64,000 nt of DNA from Oscillospiraceae bacterium (GTDB taxonomy: Bacteria; Bacillota; Clostridia; Oscillospirales; Ruminococcaceae), in contig SVOZ01000001.1 of NCBI GenBank assembly GCA_015066115.1, positions 1 through 64,000 of the forward strand, in the 5' to 3' direction. Within the stretch, counting starts at the first letter, position 1, and each line of letters starts with the position of its first letter. The position numbers and the translations under genes are program-made. Below are positions 7,855 through 17,181 of the stretch, piece by piece. The notes beneath the pieces are model-generated. The model saw only the letters and a program-made list of their open reading frames with translations. It did no database searches and had not been told where the DNA came from.

Positions 7855-9606
7855 ATGGCTCTTGATGGACTGTGTTTGTCTGTGATATGTGAAAATATCC
7901 GCGAAAAGTGCATTGATGCGCGGGTTGAAAAGGTCTCACAGCCTGCAAAGGACTCAATTGTTCTTTCTCTTCGCTCAAAAAAAGGCTCTGAAAAGCTGCT
8001 TATTTCGGCAGGTGCAATGGGTGCAAGACTGCATTTTACTAAAAATTCCCCCGAAAATCCTCAAACTCCGCCGATGTTTTGTATGCTGCTTCGAAAACAT
8101 CTTTCGGGCGGTAAACTTAAAGGCGTCCGCCAGCTAGGGCAGGATAGGGCGGTTTTTCTTGATTTTGAGGTGCTCGACGAGTTTGCCGATATAGTCATAG
8201 TTACCCTGTGCGTTGAAATTATGGGGCATAACAGCAATATTATCCTTGTGAATCAAAAAGGCATTATAGTTGATGCAATAAAAAGGGTAAATGCTGAGGT
8301 CTCAAGCGTTAGATTTGTGCTTCCCGGAGTAAAATACACCCTGCCTCCCCAGCAGAATAAGAAAAATTTATTAGATGTTTCTGAGGCCGAATTTAAGGGC
8401 GATATAGTATGCTGTAAAGACCAGCCGCTCGAAAAGGCGCTTCTTTCGCTTTATAGCGGCCTTTCGCCGCTTGTTTGCAGAGAGTTTGCATTTTATGCGC
8501 TTAAAGGTCAGAGCAAAGCCTGCTTTGAGCTTGACGAAGATGAGCTCGATAAGTTGTGGTTTTTTGCTCTGCAGATAAAAAAATATCTTAATGACCCCGA
8601 ACCCACCTTGCTTTATGATCTAAATAAAAGTCCCAAGGAATTTTCCTTTTTTCCTATAAGGCAGTATGGCCATAGTATGCTTACAAAAAGCTTTGAAAGC
8701 ATTGACGGCCTGCTCGACTCGTTTTACAGCGAAAGGGACAGACTTGAGAGGGTAAAGCAGAAAAGCGGAGACCTTTTAAAGACTCTTGTAAATATTTCAG
8801 ACAGAATTACAAGAAAGCTTGCAAATCAAAGTAATGACCTTGAAAAATGCGCCGATAAAGAGCGGTATAAGCGATTCGGCGATATAATTTATGCAAACCT
8901 TTTTGCTATAAAAAAAGGCGATAGTAAAGCTGTTTTAATAGATTTTTACGATGAGAGTGCCCCCGAGGTTGAAATACCGCTTGATGTGCGGCTCACACCT
9001 GCCGAGAACGCCCAGAAGTACTATAATGAGTACCGAAAAAAAGATACAGCCGAAAAGATGCTTGCCTCGCTTATTAAAAGCGGCGAGCAGGAGCTTTTGT
9101 ATATTGAGTCGGTGTTTGATAGCCTTACAAGAGCCTCAAATGAAAGCGAGCTTGCCGCTATAAGACAGGAGCTTTATGAGGGAAGATATATCCGCAAAAA
9201 AGCTGATAAAAACAAGATCAAGGCAGGACTATCCTATCATAAATACCTTTCGTCTGACGGCTTTGTAATTCTCTGCGGCAGGAACAATATCCAAAACGAT
9301 AAACTCACCTTAAAAGACTCCCAAAAGGGCGATGTCTGGTTTCACACCCAGAAAATTCCCGGTTCGCACACAGTTGTTGTAACAGAGGGAAAAGAGGTGC
9401 CGGATAAAACATTGGAGCAAGCGGCAATCATTGCGGCTTATAACAGCAAGGCGAGAGCATCCTCCAAGGTTGCAGTTGATTTTACCGAGATAAAAAATGT
9501 TAAAAAGCCTTCGGGCGCAAAACCCGGAATGGTGATTTATGATTTTTATAAAACTGCAATTGTAACCCCTGATGAAGAAATCGTTTCAAAACTTGAAGCA
9601 AAATAG
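7855..9606 (+). CDS. rqcH: RqcH: ribosome-associated quality control protein (NFACT family)
   Basis: A 583-residue NFACT protein (bacterial Rqc2/NEMF homologue, formerly called fibronectin-binding protein). The NFACT-N domain covers residues 1 to about 200; the Asp97-Arg98 pair (in RQLGQDRAV) needed for tRNA recruitment and alanine tailing in Bacillus RqcH is present at the same positions. A central coiled-coil region (about 270-440) and an NFACT-R domain (GDVWFHTQKIPGSHTVV near 500) follow. It binds the 50S subunit with an obstructed nascent chain and adds C-terminal alanine tails for degradation. It has its own promoter and a strong terminator at 9614-9642. The ssrA-smpB rescue system lies only 4 kb away. 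Confidence 0.94.
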   Translation: MALDGLCLSVICENIREKCIDARVEKVSQPAKDSIVLSLRSKKGSEKLLISAGAMGARLHFTKNSPENPQTPPMFCMLLRKHLSGGKLKGVRQLGQDRAVFLDFEVLDEFADIVIVTLCVEIMGHNSNIILVNQKGIIVDAIKRVNAEVSSVRFVLPGVKYTLPPQQNKKNLLDVSEAEFKGDIVCCKDQPLEKALLSLYSGLSPLVCREFAFYALKGQSKACFELDEDELDKLWFFALQIKKYLNDPEPTLLYDLNKSPKEFSFFPIRQYGHSMLTKSFESIDGLLDSFYSERDRLERVKQKSGDLLKTLVNISDRITRKLANQSNDLEKCADKERYKRFGDIIYANLFAIKKGDSKAVLIDFYDESAPEVEIPLDVRLTPAENAQKYYNEYRKKDTAEKMLASLIKSGEQELLYIESVFDSLTRASNESELAAIRQELYEGRYIRKKADKNKIKAGLSYHKYLSSDGFVILCGRNNIQNDKLTLKDSQKGDVWFHTQKIPGSHTVVVTEGKEVPDKTLEQAAIIAAYNSKARASSKVAVDFTEIKNVKKPSGAKPGMVIYDFYKTAIVTPDEEIVSKLEAK

Positions 9607-9613
9607 TTTTACG

Positions 9614-9642
9614 GCCCCTTATCTTCGGATAAGGGGCTTTTT
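9614..9642 (+). terminator. Terminator after rqcH
   Basis: A perfect 10-bp stem, GCCCCTTATC with GATAAGGGGC, a TTCG tetraloop and a T5 run. Confidence 0.95.
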
Positions 9643-9745
9643 CGACAAAAAGTTGCGGTTGAAAAACTTAGTAAAATCTGCTAAAATTAATATGAAGGAC
9701 AAGTTTCCTTATTGTCATAACAAATTTTTCCAAGGAGGCAGTGTT

Positions 9746-11740
9746 ATGAGCTATAAAATTTTAAAGTACGATCCCTATTTAGAGGCGTTTGAAAAAGATA
9801 TAGATCTAAGGGTGCAAAATTTCCTTTCCAAAAAGAAAGAGCTTGTTGGAGAAAACGGAAGCCTTTTGGATTTTGCAAACGGATATGAGTATTTTGGCAT
9901 CCATAGAACAAAAAGCGGCTGGGTCTACAGAGAATGGGCGCCTGCGGCAGAAAAAATGTTCTTTACGGGCGATTTTAACGATTGGGATGTTTACGCGCAT
10001 CCTATGCAAAAGCTTGAAAACGGCGTTTTTGAAATTAAGCTTTCGGGCAAAAATGCCCTTAAAATCGGCCAAAAGGTGCAGGCTATTGTTATTAGTAACG
10101 GACAAACCCTAAGAAGAATTCCAACCTATGCCACAAGGGTTGTGCAGGACCCCCAGACCCTTAATTGGTGCGCCGAGGTCGACGATGTACTATTTGATGA
10201 TTTTAAGTGGTCAGACGGCGCGTTTAAGCCTCAAAAGACGCCTTATATTTACGAGTGCCACATCGGAATGGCAGGGGAGGATTATAAGGTTTCAAGCTTT
10301 GATGAGTTTACAGAGAAAACCTTGCCCAGAATTAAAAAGCTCGGCTATAACACCATTCAGATAATGGCAATTATGGAGCATCCATATTACGGCTCGTTTG
10401 GCTATCAGGTAAGTAACTTTTTTGCTCCATCCTCACGATTTGGCAGGGGAGCGGAGCTTAAAAAGCTTATAAATACCGCTCATAAAATGGGCATTGCGGT
10501 GCTTTTAGATGTTGTGCATTCCCACGCCGTAAAAAACACAAACGAGGGCTTAAATCAGTTTGACGGCACAGAGTATCAGTTTTTCCATGAGGGCGCGCGC
10601 GGAAACCATATTGCTTGGGATACAAAGCTATTTAATTACGGCAAAAACGAGGTGCTTCACTTCCTTTTGTCCAATTTAAAATATTGGATGGAAATTTTCC
10701 ATTTTGACGGCTTTAGGTTTGACGGCGTAACCTCAATGCTGTATCACGACCACGCATTAGGCAGTGCCTTTACAAACTATGATATGTATTTTTCAATGAA
10801 TACCGACACCGAGGCGGTCACCTATCTTCAGCTTGCAAATGACCTTATTCACGCATTAAATCCCAACGCCGTAACGGTTGCCGAGGATATGTCGGGTATG
10901 CCGGGAATGTGCGTTAAGATAAATGAGGGCGGAATAGGCTTCGATTTTCGTCTTTCAATGGGCGTGCCTGACCTGTGGATAAAGATGATAAAGGAATATT
11001 CCGATGAAAATTGGGATATGGGCAAGCTCTGGTACGAGCTTACTACCCGTCGCCCCTTTGAGAAAAACATAGGCTACTGCGAGTCGCATGATCAGGCGCT
11101 TGTAGGGGATAAAACCATAATTTTCCGCCTTTGCGATGCCGAAATGTATGGCGCGATGAATAAAGCGGGTCAAAGTCTTATAATAGACCGCGGAATTGCC
11201 CTTCATAAAATGATAAGGCTTGTTACCTCAAGCCTTGCAGGCGAAGGCTATTTAAACTTTATGGGCAACGAGTTCGGTCACCCCGAATGGATAGATTTTC
11301 CGCGTGAGGGAAACGGCTGGAGTTATCATTACTGCCGTCGTCAATGGAGCCTTGTCGAAAATCCTGATCTGCGCTATCGTGACCTTAATGAGTTTGATAA
11401 AGCGATGATAGCGTTTCTTAAAAAAGAGCGGATTTTAAGCAAAAAGGCGGTCTGCAGGTTTATCCATCAGCATGATAAGGTGATGATTTTCACAAAGGGA
11501 AAAACGGCTTTTGCCTTTAATTTTAACCCCACACAGTCCTTTGACGGCTATTTTGTTGAAACGGGAGAAAAAGGGCAGTTTAAAGCCGTTTTATCAACCG
11601 ATGAGGGTACCTTTGGCGGCTTTGACAGGGTGGACACAAAGTATGTCTACAACGCCGAAAAGATAGAAGACGGAAGGATTGGCTTTAAATGCTATCTTCC
11701 CTCAAGAACCGCGGTTGTGTTTAAAAATCTTAATAAATAA
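9746..11740 (+). CDS. glgB: 1,4-alpha-glucan branching enzyme (GH13)
   Basis: A 664-residue glycogen branching enzyme. An N-terminal CBM48-like domain (VYREWAPAAEKMFFTGDFND) is followed by a GH13 barrel with DVVHSHAVKN, FRFDGVTSM (nucleophile Asp326), VAEDMSGMPG (acid/base Glu380) and ESHDQAL (Asp449). The spacing and the GVTSML segment resemble the GH13_8 eukaryote-like branching enzymes more than the Escherichia coli type. I chose ATG 9746 because AAGGAGG sits just upstream; the frame is open further back to 9572, overlapping rqcH, but that part is not conserved. No other glycogen genes are adjacent, so this branching enzyme stands alone. A bidirectional-looking terminator follows. Confidence 0.93.
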   Translation: MSYKILKYDPYLEAFEKDIDLRVQNFLSKKKELVGENGSLLDFANGYEYFGIHRTKSGWVYREWAPAAEKMFFTGDFNDWDVYAHPMQKLENGVFEIKLSGKNALKIGQKVQAIVISNGQTLRRIPTYATRVVQDPQTLNWCAEVDDVLFDDFKWSDGAFKPQKTPYIYECHIGMAGEDYKVSSFDEFTEKTLPRIKKLGYNTIQIMAIMEHPYYGSFGYQVSNFFAPSSRFGRGAELKKLINTAHKMGIAVLLDVVHSHAVKNTNEGLNQFDGTEYQFFHEGARGNHIAWDTKLFNYGKNEVLHFLLSNLKYWMEIFHFDGFRFDGVTSMLYHDHALGSAFTNYDMYFSMNTDTEAVTYLQLANDLIHALNPNAVTVAEDMSGMPGMCVKINEGGIGFDFRLSMGVPDLWIKMIKEYSDENWDMGKLWYELTTRRPFEKNIGYCESHDQALVGDKTIIFRLCDAEMYGAMNKAGQSLIIDRGIALHKMIRLVTSSLAGEGYLNFMGNEFGHPEWIDFPREGNGWSYHYCRRQWSLVENPDLRYRDLNEFDKAMIAFLKKERILSKKAVCRFIHQHDKVMIFTKGKTAFAFNFNPTQSFDGYFVETGEKGQFKAVLSTDEGTFGGFDRVDTKYVYNAEKIEDGRIGFKCYLPSRTAVVFKNLNK

Positions 11741-11743
11741 AGT

Positions 11744-11777
11744 AAAACTCCTTCGGGATTTCCCGAAGGAGTTTTTC
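11744..11777 (+). terminator. Terminator after glgB
   Basis: AAAACTCCTTCGGG, loop ATTT, CCCGAAGGAGTTTT, then T. The A run on the other side means it can also end the minus-strand acetyltransferase transcript, which stops at 11777. Confidence 0.92.
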
Positions 11778-12388
11778 TATTTAATATTATCAGAAATCTT
11801 TTTGTCTTTAAAATAATACTCTCGGTCGCGCTCGCCGATTTCTCTAAGCACCCTGCAGGGATTGCCAACCGCCACAACGTTATCGGGAATGTCGCGGGTA
11901 ACTATGCTTCCTGCGCCGATAACCGAGTTTTCACCTATCGTAACACCCGGAACAATAACGGCACCTGCGCCTATCCAGCAGTTGCGCCCGATTTTAACGG
12001 GTGCATTAAACTGGTATCCCTTTTCTCTGAGCTCCGGGGCAATGGGGTGACCTGCCGTTGCAATGGTAACATTAGGACCGATCATAGTGTTGTCGCCGAT
12101 GTAAATGTGGGTGTCGTCAACCAAGGTGAGATTGAAATTTGCATAAACGTTGTTTCCAAAATGCACATGCCTGCCGCCGAAATTCGAGAAAAACGGCGGC
12201 TCAATATAACAGCCCTCGCCAATTTCGGCAAACATTTCTTTAAGCATTTTTTGCCTTTTTTCGCTTTCGCTCGGTCTTGTGTGATTAAAATCGTAAAGCC
12301 GCTCTAAACACTCGTTTTGAATGGGCATTATGTCATCGCCAAGCGGCAGATAAAGACCGCCGCCGTGAAGCTTTTCTTCAAAACTCAT
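11777..12388 (-). CDS. Sugar O-acetyltransferase (maltose/galactoside type)
   Basis: A 203-residue left-handed beta-helix acetyltransferase of the Maa/LacA group. The hexapeptide repeats run from about residue 70 to 185 (VHFGNNVYANFNLTLVDD, IGDNTMIGPNVTIATAGHPI with the catalytic-type His, then IGRNCWIGAGAVIVPGVTIG). These enzymes move acetyl from acetyl-CoA to sugars or glycosides. It begins 5 bases after the stop of the LTA-synthase-like gene, so the two are probably one operon. That context might mean acetylation of a cell-envelope glycan rather than a catabolic role, but this is inference. Confidence 0.88.
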   Translation of the reverse strand: MSFEEKLHGGGLYLPLGDDIMPIQNECLERLYDFNHTRPSESEKRQKMLKEMFAEIGEGCYIEPPFFSNFGGRHVHFGNNVYANFNLTLVDDTHIYIGDNTMIGPNVTIATAGHPIAPELREKGYQFNAPVKIGRNCWIGAGAVIVPGVTIGENSVIGAGSIVTRDIPDNVVAVGNPCRVLREIGERDREYYFKDKKISDNIK

Positions 12389-12393
12389 TTTGT

Positions 12394-14298
12394 TTACTCC
12401 TTTGCGCTATAGCTGTAAAGAGAGTTTTTGCCATATCCCTTTCCAAATAAAAGGTCGTACTGCAACAGCTTGTGCTTGTCATAAGCTAACTGCGCCTTTT
12501 CAGTCATCTCGTAGTAGGTGTTTCCGTTTTTGTTAATTCGGAAATTAAACGCCGCGCCTCTGAAATGCTCCTGCTGCTCTAAAAGATAATCAAAAAACAA
12601 AGGCCTGTCAAGGTCGTACCAGGAGCAGATAGAGGGCATAAGCTGATAAAAGCTCATTTTGGGAGCAGTGAAATTGAGGGTGGTGAAATTATCCCAGATA
12701 AAGAACGGGGTGGTGTACTTTTTAGAGGCCTCCTCTGCGCTCACCGAAGGATCCTGCATATATCCGCTCTTGATGTAAATTTCGTCGCTTCCGCCGAGAG
12801 AACCTAAGTGGTCGCCGAACATACAGATTATGGTCGGCTCACTTGTTTGTGAGAAATAATGAATAAGCTTGTCAAGCGCAATGTTTGCATCCCTTATTCC
12901 TGTGGCGTAGGTGATTAAAATTCCTTCCTGCTCGTCAGTTAGTTCGTCGCAGGAAAGATGGGTGCGGTAGTTTTCTAAATATTGTCCGTTAGTAAACGAG
13001 CCGTGATTTTGCATCGAAACAGAGAAGTTAAAGAAAGGCTTTCCGCTGTCTAAATTGGCCTCGTACTGCTCAATTATCTTTGCAACAAGCTCATCGTCCT
13101 TTATAAGACCTCTGCGCCTTAGGGGATCAACAAAATCCTCCTCTGAGATAAAGACATCAAAGCCCATATTGGGGTAGGCAATGTCCCTGTTCCAGAACTG
13201 CTTTCCGTAAGAATGAATTGCAACTGTGTTGTATCCAAGCTCTTTGAGAAATCGCGGATAGCTTATCGTTTCGCTGTTAAAATACTGCTGATACGGCGTG
13301 CATCCCGAGGGAAGATAGTTCATTGAAAAGCCTGTCAGAACCTCAAACTCGCTGTTGCAGGTTCCGCCGCCAAACTGCTCGCCGAGCAGGGTTCCTGAAA
13401 CATAGTGCTTCTTAAGATAATCGGTGCAGCCAAAAATGTCATCGTGAAATGTAACATTTTCGCATAGCGAAATGTCGGCATAAGACTCGCTCATAAGCAT
13501 AATTATGTTGGGTCTTACATTTCCTGCTTGGTTGTCGGCAGACGCCTTTATTTCTGAAACCGCTTCGCTTATACTATTGCTGCTGTAACCCTCGGGAACC
13601 TCTGGCAAAATGTACTTTGTGTTCATTATAAAGGTTTGGGTAAAACCATTTCTTCTGTATGCCTGCGCTTGACGAAATGCACTTTCGCTTATCCCGAAAA
13701 TCGACATAACGCCGCCGATGTTAGAAATAAAAATAAGATATGCCGCTAAAACCACAAGGCTTACGCTCGTTTGCAAGATAAGCTGAATGTTGCGTTTTTT
13801 GGTGCGCTTGTGCCGCTTTATTATCTTCTTCTTAATAAAAACGATGTGCAGAGCAAGAAGCAGGGCAAAAACAAAAAGAATAATTGCTCCTGCCCATATC
13901 ATTGCGGCGGTTGGTTTAAGGCTCATTTCTGAAGAAATATCCGCCGCCTCTGAGATAATGCCTAAATCCCAGGGATAAAGCGGCTCGCTTCGATAGCTGT
14001 TTTTAAAATATGATGCGGCGGAAAGACCAAAGAAAACAATTCCCACAATAAGAATAGGAAAGTCAATGCGACGCATAAGGGTGAATAGGAAAAACAATAA
14101 AAAATAATAGGTAATTGCGGTTATTAAAAAGGCGGGGGTTCTGGTAGTAACCCAGCCCATCACTTCAGCAAAGCTTCCGATTGCCACCCACTCAACAACA
14201 ACGGCAAGCAAAAGCGAAAACAGCATCATAATAAGAACCCTTACTATTGCTGTGTCGTGTTTTTTTATAAAATTACTTAGCTTAGAGCTTAAATGCAT
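12394..14298 (-). CDS. LTA synthase-like membrane sulfatase/phosphoglycerol transferase
   Basis: A 634-residue membrane enzyme of the LtaS group. Five predicted membrane helices lie at about 18-41, 56-76, 80-95, 131-157 and 176-194; an extracellular sulfatase-fold domain covers about 258-560. Visible catalytic features are Glu271 in MLMSESYAD, the nucleophile Thr313 in GGGTCNSEFEVLTG, and the late FGDHLGSLGG metal ligands. Family members polymerise glycerol phosphate from phosphatidylglycerol to form lipoteichoic acid or decorate related polymers. Start ATG has AAAGGTGATTCCTT in front. It is followed after 5 bases by an O-acetyltransferase. Whether it makes LTA itself or acts as a primase-like relative cannot be told from sequence alone. 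Confidence 0.88.
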   Translation of the reverse strand: MHLSSKLSNFIKKHDTAIVRVLIMMLFSLLLAVVVEWVAIGSFAEVMGWVTTRTPAFLITAITYYFLLFFLFTLMRRIDFPILIVGIVFFGLSAASYFKNSYRSEPLYPWDLGIISEAADISSEMSLKPTAAMIWAGAIILFVFALLLALHIVFIKKKIIKRHKRTKKRNIQLILQTSVSLVVLAAYLIFISNIGGVMSIFGISESAFRQAQAYRRNGFTQTFIMNTKYILPEVPEGYSSNSISEAVSEIKASADNQAGNVRPNIIMLMSESYADISLCENVTFHDDIFGCTDYLKKHYVSGTLLGEQFGGGTCNSEFEVLTGFSMNYLPSGCTPYQQYFNSETISYPRFLKELGYNTVAIHSYGKQFWNRDIAYPNMGFDVFISEEDFVDPLRRRGLIKDDELVAKIIEQYEANLDSGKPFFNFSVSMQNHGSFTNGQYLENYRTHLSCDELTDEQEGILITYATGIRDANIALDKLIHYFSQTSEPTIICMFGDHLGSLGGSDEIYIKSGYMQDPSVSAEEASKKYTTPFFIWDNFTTLNFTAPKMSFYQLMPSICSWYDLDRPLFFDYLLEQQEHFRGAAFNFRINKNGNTYYEMTEKAQLAYDKHKLLQYDLLFGKGYGKNSLYSYSAKE

Positions 14299-14323
14299 AA
14301 GGAATCACCTTTAAACAGATTTG

Positions 14324-15160
14324 TTATAAAACTTCCTTTGTGTATTGAGAAGGGGGAACACCCTTCAACTTTTTAAATACCCTCGAAAAATAAAGCTGGT
14401 CATCAAAACCGACAGAGCTTGCGATCTCGCCAACAGAAAGCCCTGAGGTCCTTAAAAGTATACAAGCTTGGTTTATGCGGTACTGAGTGAGATATTCGTT
14501 TGGAGAAAGAGAGAGATGCCGCACAAAAATTCTGTAAAGATGACTGCGACTAAGTCCCACGTGGTCGGCAATGTCCGAAACGTCAATGTTGTTGGCAAAA
14601 TTATACTGAATGAATTTTACGGCATTCTTAACATAAATTCTGCCGGAAGATGTTTCAGGCGACCTGCTTGGAGCGGCCTTTATTAAAACTGAAAACAATT
14701 CAAAGAATTTTGAAACAGTCAAGGTTTCCTGTTCTGCTTTTGTTCCAAATGAGGAATAAACATTTATAAAAGCCTTTTTCAGAGCAGGGAGCGCTTCCGG
14801 GGAAATATCTATTATGGGATTGTCGTCCTCAAATGCAGTAAACTCAACAAGACGGGTGGCATCGGCGCCGTTAAACCCGATCCAGCAGTATTCCCAAGGA
14901 TCGTCTTGGTCGGCACAATATGAAACAAGGGTCTGCGGTCTGATTATAAATGCGCTTCCCGCACCGATTGTGCGTTCCTGCCCGTCAAAAGAGAAAACGC
15001 CCTTTCCAGATACCACAAGATGCACTAAATAATGGTCGCGCACGGCAGGACCCCAGCTGTGTCCGCCGCTGCACTGCTGATAACCGCAGTTGTAGATGTT
15101 TATTCCAACGTTTTCAAGTATTGAAGAATTTTGAGAATACTTAAAATACTTTTGTTTCAT
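14324..15160 (-). CDS. AraC-family transcriptional regulator
   Basis: A 278-residue AraC/XylS regulator. The N-terminal cupin-like sensor (about residues 30-170, with HLVVSGKGVFSFDG and AFIIRPQTLVSY) should bind a sugar or related ligand. The C-terminal two-HTH region (about 178-278) shows IDVSDIADHVGLSRSHLYRIF and the closing VGEIASSVGFDDQLYFSRVF followed by KKLKGVPPSQY. It is transcribed away from galactokinase, with 130-160 bases between them, so it is a good candidate regulator of galK. The sensor has the WGPAVRDHYLVHLVV opening seen in regulators of galactoside and other glycoside use. The exact ligand is unknown. Confidence 0.9.
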   Translation of the reverse strand: MKQKYFKYSQNSSILENVGINIYNCGYQQCSGGHSWGPAVRDHYLVHLVVSGKGVFSFDGQERTIGAGSAFIIRPQTLVSYCADQDDPWEYCWIGFNGADATRLVEFTAFEDDNPIIDISPEALPALKKAFINVYSSFGTKAEQETLTVSKFFELFSVLIKAAPSRSPETSSGRIYVKNAVKFIQYNFANNIDVSDIADHVGLSRSHLYRIFVRHLSLSPNEYLTQYRINQACILLRTSGLSVGEIASSVGFDDQLYFSRVFKKLKGVPPSQYTKEVL

Positions 15161-15250
15161 AAAAGTACACCCCCGATTATGTTAAATTATATCACGATTC
15201 TTTCACAAAAGCAACAAAAATCCATAAAATTAAAAAGTTTTTAATACTTG

Positions 15251-15286
15251 GCATTTATAGACAAATGCAAAATGATGTGATATACT
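15251..15286 (+). promoter_or_regulatory. Promoter and inverted repeat in front of galK
   Basis: TAGACA at 15258-15263, 17-base spacer ending in TGTGA, and TATACT at 15281-15286. The inverted repeat GCATTT-N6-AAATGC (15251-15268) overlaps the -35 box and is a candidate operator for the divergent AraC regulator or another sugar repressor. Confidence 0.6.
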
Positions 15287-15320
15287 AAAAATGACAACAA
15301 ACTGTGTTGGAGGAATGAAT

Positions 15321-16607
15321 ATGAGCAATCTTATAGAACTTAAATCGCAAATTGCACAAGGAGAGCACGACAGCGCATTTTCAAGGCTTTACGGAAATGG
15401 TGAAAATGTAGTCTCCTATCAGAGAGAAAGATACATAGATGCGCTTGAGGCTTTTTCCAAGCTTTATCCCGAATATAAAGAGGTCAGCATTTTTTCCGCA
15501 CCCGGAAGAACAGAGGTTTGCGGAAACCACACCGACCATAATAACGGCAAAACCCTTGCCGCAGGCATTGACCTTGACGTTATAGGCGTTGTTGCCAAAT
15601 GCGAAAAAAGGCTTGAGGTTCAATCCAAGGGCTTTAAACCTGACATTCTTACAACCGATAATATTGAATATTGCGAAAGCGAAAAGAACAGCGCCAAGGC
15701 TCTTATTAAAGGTGTCTGCAACGGCTTTAAGGAGCGCGGATATAATTTCGGCGGCTTTGTGGCTTACACTACATCTAATGTGCTTAAAGGCTCGGGAGTT
15801 TCCAGTTCGGCGGCTTTTGAGGTTTTGCTTTGTACAATTTTAAATCATATGTATAATGATGGCAAGGTAGACGCAGTAACGGTTGCACAGATTTCGCAGT
15901 TTGCCGAGAACAAGTATTTTGGCAAGCCTTCGGGACTTCTTGACCAGACTGCAAGCTCGGTCGGCGGTTTTATCACCATTGATTTTGCCGATCCTAAAAA
16001 GCCCGAAATTGAGAAAATCAACTTTGATTTTGCCGCATCAGGACATCTGCTCTGCATTGTTGACACAGGCGGAAACCACGCAGACCTCACCCATGAATAT
16101 GCCGCTATTCCTAACGAGATGAAGCAGATAGCCGCGCATTTCGGATTTGAGACCCTGCGCGGTCTTGACAGAGAAAAAATAGTTAAAAATGCCGCTGTTT
16201 TAAGAGAAAAGTTTAGCGATAGAGCGGTGCTTAGAGCCCTGCACTTTGTCGATGAAAATGATAGGGTGGACGCGCAGGCAAAGGCGCTTAAAGAGGGAAA
16301 TTTTGATGCGTTTTTATCTCTTGTAAAGGCATCTGGAAGATCGTCCTTTATGTACCTGCAGAATGTTTACACCTCGCTTAACACAGCCGAGCAAGGCCTT
16401 TCCCTTGCGCTCTGCATAAGCGACGGAGTTTTAGGAGATAGAGGCGCTTATCGTGTTCACGGCGGCGGTTTCGGCGGAACCATTCAGGCTTTTGTTCCCG
16501 CAGACCTTTTGGATGAGTATAAAGCCACCCTTGACAGCGTTTTCGGAAAAGGTGCCTGCAAGGTTTTAAATATCCGCGCCGACGGCGGCGTTGTTGCAAT
16601 CGCCTAA
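15321..16607 (+). CDS. galK: Galactokinase (GHMP kinase)
   Basis: A 428-residue galactokinase, which phosphorylates alpha-galactose to galactose 1-phosphate with ATP in the Leloir pathway. Signatures: GRTEVCGNHTDHNNG at 62-76 (galactose-binding motif), the GHMP ATP loop GSGVSSSAAFE near 160, a PSGLLDQTASSVGG stretch, and the third motif VHGGGFGGTIQAFVP near 385-400. ATG 15321 is chosen because GGAGGA ends 6 bases upstream; an ATG at 15315 abuts that site. It is somewhat longer than the Escherichia coli enzyme (about 380 residues) owing to an N-terminal extension of about 35 residues. No galT or galE is adjacent. Confidence 0.93.
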   Translation: MSNLIELKSQIAQGEHDSAFSRLYGNGENVVSYQRERYIDALEAFSKLYPEYKEVSIFSAPGRTEVCGNHTDHNNGKTLAAGIDLDVIGVVAKCEKRLEVQSKGFKPDILTTDNIEYCESEKNSAKALIKGVCNGFKERGYNFGGFVAYTTSNVLKGSGVSSSAAFEVLLCTILNHMYNDGKVDAVTVAQISQFAENKYFGKPSGLLDQTASSVGGFITIDFADPKKPEIEKINFDFAASGHLLCIVDTGGNHADLTHEYAAIPNEMKQIAAHFGFETLRGLDREKIVKNAAVLREKFSDRAVLRALHFVDENDRVDAQAKALKEGNFDAFLSLVKASGRSSFMYLQNVYTSLNTAEQGLSLALCISDGVLGDRGAYRVHGGGFGGTIQAFVPADLLDEYKATLDSVFGKGACKVLNIRADGGVVAIA

Positions 16608-16630
16608 CTATTAGCAAAAAGGAAACTAAT

Positions 16631-17047
16631 ATGAAACTCATTAAGTGGATAAATTATATTATTGTTTTGGCGTTTTCGCTGTTTTGGCTTAATGATGCAC
16701 ACGGCTATCTTGAGGCGCATGACTCTTTGTTTGTTTTTAATGACGGAGAACAAATAGCGGTTTTTGGCTTGGCTGCTTTAGCCTGTGTGGCAGCGTACCT
16801 TATCTTTTCAAAACACCCAAACAAACTCTATCACTCATCTGTTTTGGCAATAGCTGTTTTCGTTTCTGTAACAGAGATGCTTTTTAACGGAAGTATATAT
16901 TTTTATCTTTCCCTGCAACATAACGAAAGATTTGTTATTCATGAATATATACTGATTTATTTATCAGCCTTTGCGGCAATTTGGCTTGCTGTAAACTTAG
17001 TTTTGTTTGTTGTTAACAGGCGTAAAAAGAAGTCAGAAGCAAAGTAA
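16631..17047 (+). CDS. Small four-helix membrane protein of unknown function
   Basis: A 138-residue protein I do not recognise. Four hydrophobic helices can be seen at about residues 5-22, 34-53, 61-80 and 98-125, with a basic C-terminal tail VNRRKKKSEAK, which suggests the C-terminus is cytoplasmic. It begins 23 bases after galK, with AAAAGGAAAC as a ribosome binding site, so it may be co-transcribed with galK. Nothing in the sequence points to a substrate; it could be an unrelated passenger. Confidence 0.65.
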   Translation: MKLIKWINYIIVLAFSLFWLNDAHGYLEAHDSLFVFNDGEQIAVFGLAALACVAAYLIFSKHPNKLYHSSVLAIAVFVSVTEMLFNGSIYFYLSLQHNERFVIHEYILIYLSAFAAIWLAVNLVLFVVNRRKKKSEAK

Positions 17048-17054
17048 TGCAAAA

Positions 17055-17130
17055 ATGTGGGGGAGGGGCTTGCTCCTCCCGTAGCCTTCGCCTTGAGGAG
17101 AAGGTGTCACCGTAAGGTGACGGATGAGGT
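17055..17130. repeat. Palindromic intergenic repeat
   Basis: A compact run of nested palindromes: GGGGGAG...CTCCTCCC at about 17059-17080, CCTTCGCC...GAGAAGG, and GTCACC-GTAA-GGTGAC near 17106-17121 followed by GGATGAGGTG. I recall elements of this form, ending in GACGGATGAGGTG, as scattered intergenic repeats in clostridial genomes. Only one copy is seen in the window, so its repeat status rests on memory. Confidence 0.5.
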
Positions 17131-17140
17131 GAAAACTAAC

Positions 17141-17173
17141 AAAATCCCCGACCGAGAGGTCGGGGATTTTTTT
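17141..17173. terminator. Convergent bidirectional terminator
   Basis: AAAATCCCCGACC, loop GAGA, GGTCGGGGATTTT plus further T. A perfect 13-bp stem between the convergent galK-side transcript and the P-type ATPase gene; it can serve both. Confidence 0.93.
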
Positions 17174-17181
17174 GCTTTATC

